Made by a program: the position numbers and the translations under genes | Shown: positions 5,922 to 10,530 of the stretch, piece after piece | Position numbering within the stretch: position 1 is the first letter of the stretch | Layout: every line of letters starts with the position of its first letter | Assembly (NCBI GenBank): GCA_023807065.1 | Contig: JAJJLU010004672.1 | Location: 1 to 10,530 of the forward strand | Origin: Isotricha intestinalis | Lineage: Eukaryota; Ciliophora; Litostomatea; Vestibuliferida; Isotrichidae | DNA length: 10,530 nucleotides | Direction: 5' to 3' | Notes under the pieces: generated by a model | The model's input: only the letters and a program-made list of their open reading frames with translations | Database searches by the model: none | What the model was told of the DNA's origin: nothing

Positions 5922-8645
5922 TTATAATTTATAAGGTTTAATTAGTTTATCACTTGTTTCCATTAAATCTCCTTTTTCAAAAATAAAATATTTTTTTCTT
6001 TGAACAACAAATTCATAAATATTATAAATAGGAATTCCAGAAAAAATATGTTGGATAGTTTGAGTAATATCATGAACATTTGTTTTTTTTTTTTCAATTT
6101 TAATTGAATCATCTTCTTCATTAAAAATTAAGCAAAACAATCCATGTTTATTTCCACTTAGATAATTTCCAACTAAAAGTATAGTTAAATTATCATTATA
6201 AGAAACGTATCTTCCAAAACCACTTTTTTTATCTTCTAAAAATCCACCAAAATAATTATCATTACCTAAATGATAATCATAAGTATCATTATGATTATTA
6301 TGCCAATATAATCCACAAAAACTTTTTAAATTTTTTTCATCAAAAAATCCTTCATAAACATCTCCACTTTTAAAATATACTATTCCATATTTATAAAATG
6401 ATTTTCCATTTAAAAATAAACCCTCATATTTTTTTATAAAGAAATTATCTGAATATTCTATTATTCCATAACCATTTATTTCTCCATTACTAAAATTTCC
6501 TTTATATTCATATGAATAATTTTCTTTTATAATTTTACATCTTAAAACTCCTTTTCCTTCTTCTTTTCCAGAATAAAAATGACCTGTGTAATCATATTCA
6601 TTTTCTAATTCATATATTTTTTTATTTTTATTAAAGAAATAATCTAATTTAAGTAAATGACCAAAATTTTTATATATTATTATATTAGATAAATTAGGTT
6701 CTAAATCACCTTCATATTTTATTATTTCTAAATAACCATCAATACTTTTTTCATTAAATATAAATAATAAACCAGAAATAAAATGTGAATCATGGAAAAT
6801 TCCTTTTTCAATTTTTAAATATTTAGAATTAAATTCAATTAATAAACCAAAACCATCAAATTTATTTTTAGTAAATTCTCCCATAAAATATTTAAAATGA
6901 TCTTCAGAAAATTGTCTATAATAAATTCCAATACCTTCTTTTTTTCCATAACGAAAAGTCCCATTATATAAAGATAAATGGTTTGGTTTAATTAATGTTC
7001 CATATCCAGCATATAACTTTAATGTTTTATCATATTCTCCATTATATAATTCTATGCTTCCTTCACTTACTAATTTTTTAAATAAATTTTTTTTATTATC
7101 TTCTAAATCTTTTTGTGTTTTTCCTCTTGAACTTCTTCTATTAAATTTTTTTTTAATGTCAAAATTACTATTTATTGAATTTATTGAAGGAAAAAATTTG
7201 GTTTTTCCTCTTATAAGTTTATTATTTTTTTTCTCTTTATATATTATTGAAGATTTTTGTTTTTCATTTTCATTATTTCTTTTTATTTTATTTAAAGTAT
7301 TTATATTATTATTTATTATTATTTTATTGTTATTTGTTTTATTTTGATTATTAAACAGTATATTTTCATCTTCTTCATGTAATGAAATTGTTGGTAAAAG
7401 TTTTGATGAAACAATTGATTCTTCTTTATTTGTTTTATGAGAATTTGAATTGTTATTTTTTGTTGATTTATAAAATTTATATACATTTAAATTCAGTTTT
7501 TCATTTCTTTCAGAATTTAATTTTTTATTTGGTGAAAATGTAAGATTTGATTCTAATTGAGCATTTGAGTAATTTTTATTAAAATTTAATATTAAACTTT
7601 GATCTGATAATTTAGAAATTGAATTTTTTTTTATTGGATTAAATACTTCATATAAAACTTTTAATTTTTTTTTGTTAGGAAGATTTTTATAAAGAGCTTT
7701 ATTTGAAACATCAAAATGATATTTTTCATTATATAAAAAATCATGATATTCATCTTTGACAATTTTATAAAAATGATTATTTGTAGAAGAAATAAAATTA
7801 TATTTTTTCATAATATAAATATAATAAAACAACTTAATAAAAATCCTTAATTTTCCAGAAATAAAAATTTTAGTATTTAATTTAAATTCATCAGAAAGTA
7901 ATAATAATAAATAAGATTTTTTTGAAAGATTATTATCATCTAATTTTTTAGGTAAATCTTCATTAGAAGTTGATAAACAAATTTTAAAAAGATTTTCAAT
8001 ATCATTTTGAATAAAATTAATTTGTGTATCTGACAAAGTTCCTACTTTACCTTTTATACTTATTAATTTTTGAATTTTCATTAATTTTTTTATTGAAGTT
8101 TTAAATTTTACATTTATTTCATTTTCTTTATTCCTTTTTTCTTCTATAAAAATTTGTAAATTATTTTTTTCTTTAACATATTCATAAAATTCATTATAAA
8201 AATTTATTTTATTATTATATATATCATTAGCATAATATTGTTTAATCATATTTTTTAAATTATCAAATTCATTTATATCCATAAAAAATTCTGTTTTATC
8301 AAAAATATCCTTTAAAATATCGTTTTTATTTTCAAAAAAATTTTCTATTTTTTGATTTAAAATTTGTTCATAATCTTCTTTAATTCTTGGAATTTGATTA
8401 TTTTCAGGAATAAATAAATTTTCTATATTAAACAGCATTTTATTATATTGCATTTTACAATAAATTCTTCGATATTGAAAATTTATAAAATCACATATTA
8501 TTTTTCCTGATTTAAAATATTTTCCTTTTAAAATAGTATACATTGTATTTTTTTTCTTTTCTTCTGTTTCATTTATTGTATAATTCACTTCTTCTTTTAT
8601 TGTTTCTGTTTTTTTGCAATTAAATTGACAATTATTATTTCCCAT
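5922..8645 (-). CDS. MORN-repeat protein with N-terminal acylation signal
   Basis: This 907-residue protein has three regions. The start 'MGNNNCQFNC' has Gly2, small polar residues and Cys6/Cys10, as in N-myristoylated and palmitoylated proteins, so membrane attachment is likely. Residues about 35-340 are predicted mostly helical and match no family I recognise. Residues about 340-530 are low-complexity, rich in Asn, Lys and Ser, including a basic 'FNRRSSRGKT' at 501-510. Residues about 533-850 carry a run of degenerate MORN repeats: 'LYNGEYDKTLKLYAGYGTL', 'LYNGTFRYGKKEGIGIYY', 'YFMGEFTKNKFDGFGLLIEF', 'YTGHFYSGKEEGKGVLR', 'EYKGNFSNGEINGYGIIEY', 'KYEGLFLNGKSFYKYGIVYF', 'VYEGFFDEKNLKSFCGLYW', 'YFGGFLEDKKSGFGRYVSY' and 'LVGNYLSGNKHGLFCLIF'. 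MORN repeats bind membranes or act as scaffolds at membrane-cytoskeleton junctions in protists. The ATG is the first in frame, after an A/T-rich leader. The protein ends 'LIKPYKL' at a TAA. Confidence 0.87.
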   Translation of the reverse strand: MGNNNCQFNCKKTETIKEEVNYTINETEEKKKNTMYTILKGKYFKSGKIICDFINFQYRRIYCKMQYNKMLFNIENLFIPENNQIPRIKEDYEQILNQKIENFFENKNDILKDIFDKTEFFMDINEFDNLKNMIKQYYANDIYNNKINFYNEFYEYVKEKNNLQIFIEEKRNKENEINVKFKTSIKKLMKIQKLISIKGKVGTLSDTQINFIQNDIENLFKICLSTSNEDLPKKLDDNNLSKKSYLLLLLSDEFKLNTKIFISGKLRIFIKLFYYIYIMKKYNFISSTNNHFYKIVKDEYHDFLYNEKYHFDVSNKALYKNLPNKKKLKVLYEVFNPIKKNSISKLSDQSLILNFNKNYSNAQLESNLTFSPNKKLNSERNEKLNLNVYKFYKSTKNNNSNSHKTNKEESIVSSKLLPTISLHEEDENILFNNQNKTNNNKIIINNNINTLNKIKRNNENEKQKSSIIYKEKKNNKLIRGKTKFFPSINSINSNFDIKKKFNRRSSRGKTQKDLEDNKKNLFKKLVSEGSIELYNGEYDKTLKLYAGYGTLIKPNHLSLYNGTFRYGKKEGIGIYYRQFSEDHFKYFMGEFTKNKFDGFGLLIEFNSKYLKIEKGIFHDSHFISGLLFIFNEKSIDGYLEIIKYEGDLEPNLSNIIIYKNFGHLLKLDYFFNKNKKIYELENEYDYTGHFYSGKEEGKGVLRCKIIKENYSYEYKGNFSNGEINGYGIIEYSDNFFIKKYEGLFLNGKSFYKYGIVYFKSGDVYEGFFDEKNLKSFCGLYWHNNHNDTYDYHLGNDNYFGGFLEDKKSGFGRYVSYNDNLTILLVGNYLSGNKHGLFCLIFNEEDDSIKIEKKKTNVHDITQTIQHIFSGIPIYNIYEFVVQRKKYFIFEKGDLMETSDKLIKPYKL

Positions 8646-8864
8646 TATTTAAATTTTCTATTATTATGAATATTAATTAATAATTATTTAGAATCATCAA
8701 AAAAAAATTTTTTTTTAAAAAAGAAACATATATGGAAATATATTTTAATAGGAAACAAAGAATACACTTTAAATAAATTTAATTTTATATTAAATCAATT
8801 TTATTTCATTTAAAGAATAATATAACATTAATTAAAAAAAATGTAAAATAAAAAAATATAAAAA
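8646..8864. promoter_or_regulatory. Divergent intergenic region between MORN and SWEET-like genes
   Basis: These 219 bases lie between two divergent ATGs and must hold both promoters. The sequence is almost entirely A/T with poly(A) and poly(T) tracts. No repeat or specific box stands out from the background composition. Confidence 0.45.
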
Positions 8865-9638
8865 ATGTTAAACTCGGACCATTTCATAAATTTAATGTCA
8901 CAAATATCAACAATGGTATATTTTTCTACTCCATATATATTTACTCATGAAATGATAAATGGAAAAAAAGAAATTGGATTATTCCCTTTAAAACTTGTTT
9001 TAATAAAATTAATTGGTTCATCATTAGTTTTTTCTTATGCAAGTAGTATAGGAAAGATTAGGCCTTTATTATTATTTTCTTTTTATGGAATAATAATCTC
9101 ATTAATTTTTTTAATTATTTATGGATATTATTATCTAAAAATAGAAACTAAAATGAAAATTGTATATTTAATATCTGGAATTATTTGTTATGTTTTTATA
9201 ATATTATTTTTAATTTTAATAAATAAAATTCCATTTTTTAATGGAATTCTTTTTTTTTTTGGGTATTCTGTAATTATTTTAAGTCCTTTTAATGAAATAA
9301 ATAATATTTATAGTAATAAAGATCCTTCTTTGATTCCTAAATATGAACTTCATATTATTGTTTTAATCGCTTTTTTAATTGGTTATATTATGAGAAATGA
9401 TAAATCTGGAACTTGGAATATTTTCACTGTTGAAATTAATCTTTTATTTGCTTTTTGTGAAATTGCAATTTATTATTATTTACTATATAATAATGATCTA
9501 AAAAATAAAAGTCAAAATTCAGAAGAATCTAAAAATAAAATTGATGAGAATTTATTAAATAATCCAATCAATGATGCTAATAATAATAATAATCAACTTC
9601 CTATTTTAGATGATATATTAAAAAAAAATAACAATTAA
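8865..9638 (+). CDS. SWEET (MtN3/saliva)-like seven-helix membrane transporter
   Basis: This 257-residue protein has seven hydrophobic segments at about residues 8-28, 38-60, 65-91, 97-119, 124-145, 160-177 and 184-208, then a hydrophilic, Asn-rich tail (210-257). Length, helix count and the 3+1+3 arrangement fit SWEET sugar transporters. Both halves follow the family pattern. In the first, 'YFSTPYIF' carries a helix-1 proline and 'SLVFSYASSIGKIRPLLLFSFYG' resembles the W-x-xYG...N region. In the second, 'ILSPFNEINNIYSNKDPSLIPK' matches 'xxSPLxxxxxVIxTKsxxxxP', and 'FLIGYIMRNDKSGTWNIFTVEINLLF' matches the second 'YGxxxxDxxxxxPNxxG' segment. Family members move sugars passively across plasma or internal membranes. 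The usual Pro-Asn pair in helix 7 is not clear, so substrate and even transport are inference. A more distant PQ-loop protein is the main alternative. It lies divergent to the MORN gene. Confidence 0.65.
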   Translation: MLNSDHFINLMSQISTMVYFSTPYIFTHEMINGKKEIGLFPLKLVLIKLIGSSLVFSYASSIGKIRPLLLFSFYGIIISLIFLIIYGYYYLKIETKMKIVYLISGIICYVFIILFLILINKIPFFNGILFFFGYSVIILSPFNEINNIYSNKDPSLIPKYELHIIVLIAFLIGYIMRNDKSGTWNIFTVEINLLFAFCEIAIYYYLLYNNDLKNKSQNSEESKNKIDENLLNNPINDANNNNNQLPILDDILKKNNN

Positions 9639-9790
9639 TTTAAATTATATTTTTAAAAATTATTTAAACATTTAAAATTTTTTATTTTTTTATTTTATTT
9701 ATAATGACTCTTATTTAAATAATTTATAAAAAAATACTAAAGAACAAGGAAAAAAAAATATATTTTTTTTCTTTATTAAAATTTATAATT
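9639..9790. other. Convergent 3' spacer
   Basis: These 152 A/T-rich bases lie between the SWEET-like gene's TAA and the phosphatase gene's TGA, which face each other. They contain only poly(A)/poly(T)-type sequence, and I see no gene or RNA structure. Confidence 0.5.
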
Positions 9791-10530
9791 TCAATTATCA
9801 TTATGAGAAATTTTCTTTTTTTTATCTATAACATTATTATGTTCAAGATTAAATTCATTTCTTAATTTTTCAAAATTATTTTTTAATTCAACTACTACAA
9901 TATTATTATTATTTTCTCCAAAAATAATTTTTTCTTTTTCATTAATTACATTATTTTTATCATCCTCTTTTTCTTCATTACTATCATCAATATTTATAAA
10001 TGTTGTTTTAGCTCTTTTAAGCTCTTCATTTTTTGAAATTGAGATAAAATTATCTACTCCAAAAGAAATTTTTTTATTTTTACTTTTTTTAATTTTTTCA
10101 AACTCATCTTTTTTTTTGTCATTAATTAACTCAGAAGCATTTTCATAAGAATTTCTTTTAATTCTTTTATTTTTTATTTTTTTCAATCCTACATTATTTT
10201 TATTTTCACTATTGTCTTTTTCAATTTTTTTTTTAAAATAATAATCTAATTTCATATATTTTTTATTAACATCCATTAAATTATCACAATTAGCAATATT
10301 AACAAGATAAAAACCACAAAAGCTTAATTCAACATCTTTTTCACTATTATAATAAGGTAAAATAGGTATTCCATTATCTAAACCAAAAGCAAAGCTTAAA
10401 ACAGAATTATCAATAATTAAAATATTTTTTAAATCAAATCCTTCAAAAATATATAAATCTTTAATATAAACATCTCTTCCATTTAATTTAACACAAATAC
10501 AATTATTTCTATATAATCTATTATAAAAAT
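9791..10530 (-). CDS. FCP1/SCP-type (NIF, HAD-family) phosphatase, C-terminal part (start beyond window)
   Basis: The frame is open from the window edge at 10530 to a TGA at 9793-9791, giving 245 residues. An internal ATG at 10276 is not the start, because strongly conserved sequence continues upstream of it. The first 80 residues match the C-terminal half of the small CTD phosphatase/NLI-interacting-factor domain: 'FYNRLYRNNCICVKLNGRDV', 'YIKDL' (motif III Lys, codon 10462-10460), 'ILIIDNSVLSFAF' (motif IV Asp-Asn, codons 10411-10406), and 'NGIPILPYYNSEKDVEL'. These follow the family pattern RLxR...xKDLxxL, VLIxDNSPxxF and NxIPIxxWxxDxxDxEL. The catalytic DxDxT loop would lie upstream, outside the window. 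Family members remove phosphate from serines, for example in the RNA polymerase II tail, or from other regulators. The last 160 residues are a Lys/Asn/Glu-rich tail with basic clusters ('LKKIKNKRIKRN', 10186-10151) that could direct nuclear import. This is the one gene here that ends in TGA. Confidence 0.85.
   Translation of the reverse strand, partial: FYNRLYRNNCICVKLNGRDVYIKDLYIFEGFDLKNILIIDNSVLSFAFGLDNGIPILPYYNSEKDVELSFCGFYLVNIANCDNLMDVNKKYMKLDYYFKKKIEKDNSENKNNVGLKKIKNKRIKRNSYENASELINDKKKDEFEKIKKSKNKKISFGVDNFISISKNEELKRAKTTFINIDDSNEEKEDDKNNVINEKEKIIFGENNNNIVVVELKNNFEKLRNEFNLEHNNVIDKKKKISHNDN

Noticed and set aside
7054..7347. Plus-strand open frame of 97 codons, hydrophobic
   Set aside because: It lies antisense to the low-complexity linker of the MORN gene, and its hydrophobicity is a composition artefact.
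8075..8103. IQ calmodulin-binding motif in the MORN protein ('KIQKLISIKGK', residues 190-200)
   Set aside because: The Arg-Gly and final Arg of IQxxxRGxxxR are absent, and a chance match is likely in a Lys/Ile-rich helix.
1..10530. tRNA, rRNA, mobile element, CRISPR array or viral gene cluster
   Set aside because: No structured G/C-containing stretch, terminal inverted repeats, transposase or polymerase motifs, or spaced repeats were seen. The gene content is ordinary eukaryotic signalling and membrane proteins.

Overview
The window looks like nuclear DNA from a free-living or host-associated protist with an extremely A+T-rich genome. Genes are compact and almost all intronless. Third codon positions are nearly always A or T, and intergenic stretches of about 65 to 250 bases are close to pure A/T. 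Products are unmistakably eukaryotic: a PP2A scaffold subunit, a protein-kinase fold, a TLDc domain, DPY-30, MORN repeats, a SWEET-type transporter and an FCP1/SCP-type phosphatase. No TAA, TAG or TGA is needed as a sense codon in the clean genes, so the standard code fits. Stops are TAA except one TGA. Domain style (ART-like plus TLDc, acylated MORN protein, coiled-coil protein, DPY-30) recalls ciliates that use the standard code and other protists with large signalling repertoires. I cannot name the lineage.

Layout. The 5' end of a PP2A A-subunit gene (minus strand, 1-557) is divergent from a 360-residue pseudokinase (805-1887). The pseudokinase is followed 65 bases later, on the same strand, by a 637-residue protein (1953-3866). 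That protein has an N-terminal receiver-like region, a degenerate ADP-ribosyltransferase-like core and a C-terminal TLDc domain. Convergent to it are three minus-strand genes: a small DPY-30 protein (3987-4233), a coiled-coil protein (4311-5691) and a 907-residue MORN-repeat protein with an N-terminal acylation signal (5922-8645). Divergent from the MORN gene is a seven-helix SWEET-like membrane protein (8865-9638). The window ends in the C-terminal part of an FCP1/SCP-family phosphatase on the minus strand (9791-10530, start outside the window).

Most notable points. (1) Two neighbouring co-oriented genes both encode folds whose catalytic residues look lost: the kinase HRD Asp is Asn and DFG is DFC; the ART-like protein lacks the Arg and Glu of the R-S-E triad. 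(2) The ART-like/TLDc fusion is an unusual architecture. (3) The DPY-30 and coiled-coil genes each need a +1 frame change to be read through. In DPY-30 the break lies at a GATCGATC tandem duplication. In the coiled-coil gene there is no GT donor nearby, so an intron does not explain it. These may be sequence errors or real frameshifts. (4) Three of the genes (PP2A A 5' end, DPY-30, FCP1-like) were found by reading through window edges or across frame breaks. Nothing in the window suggests a prokaryotic or viral origin, and no RNA gene, CRISPR array or mobile element was seen.
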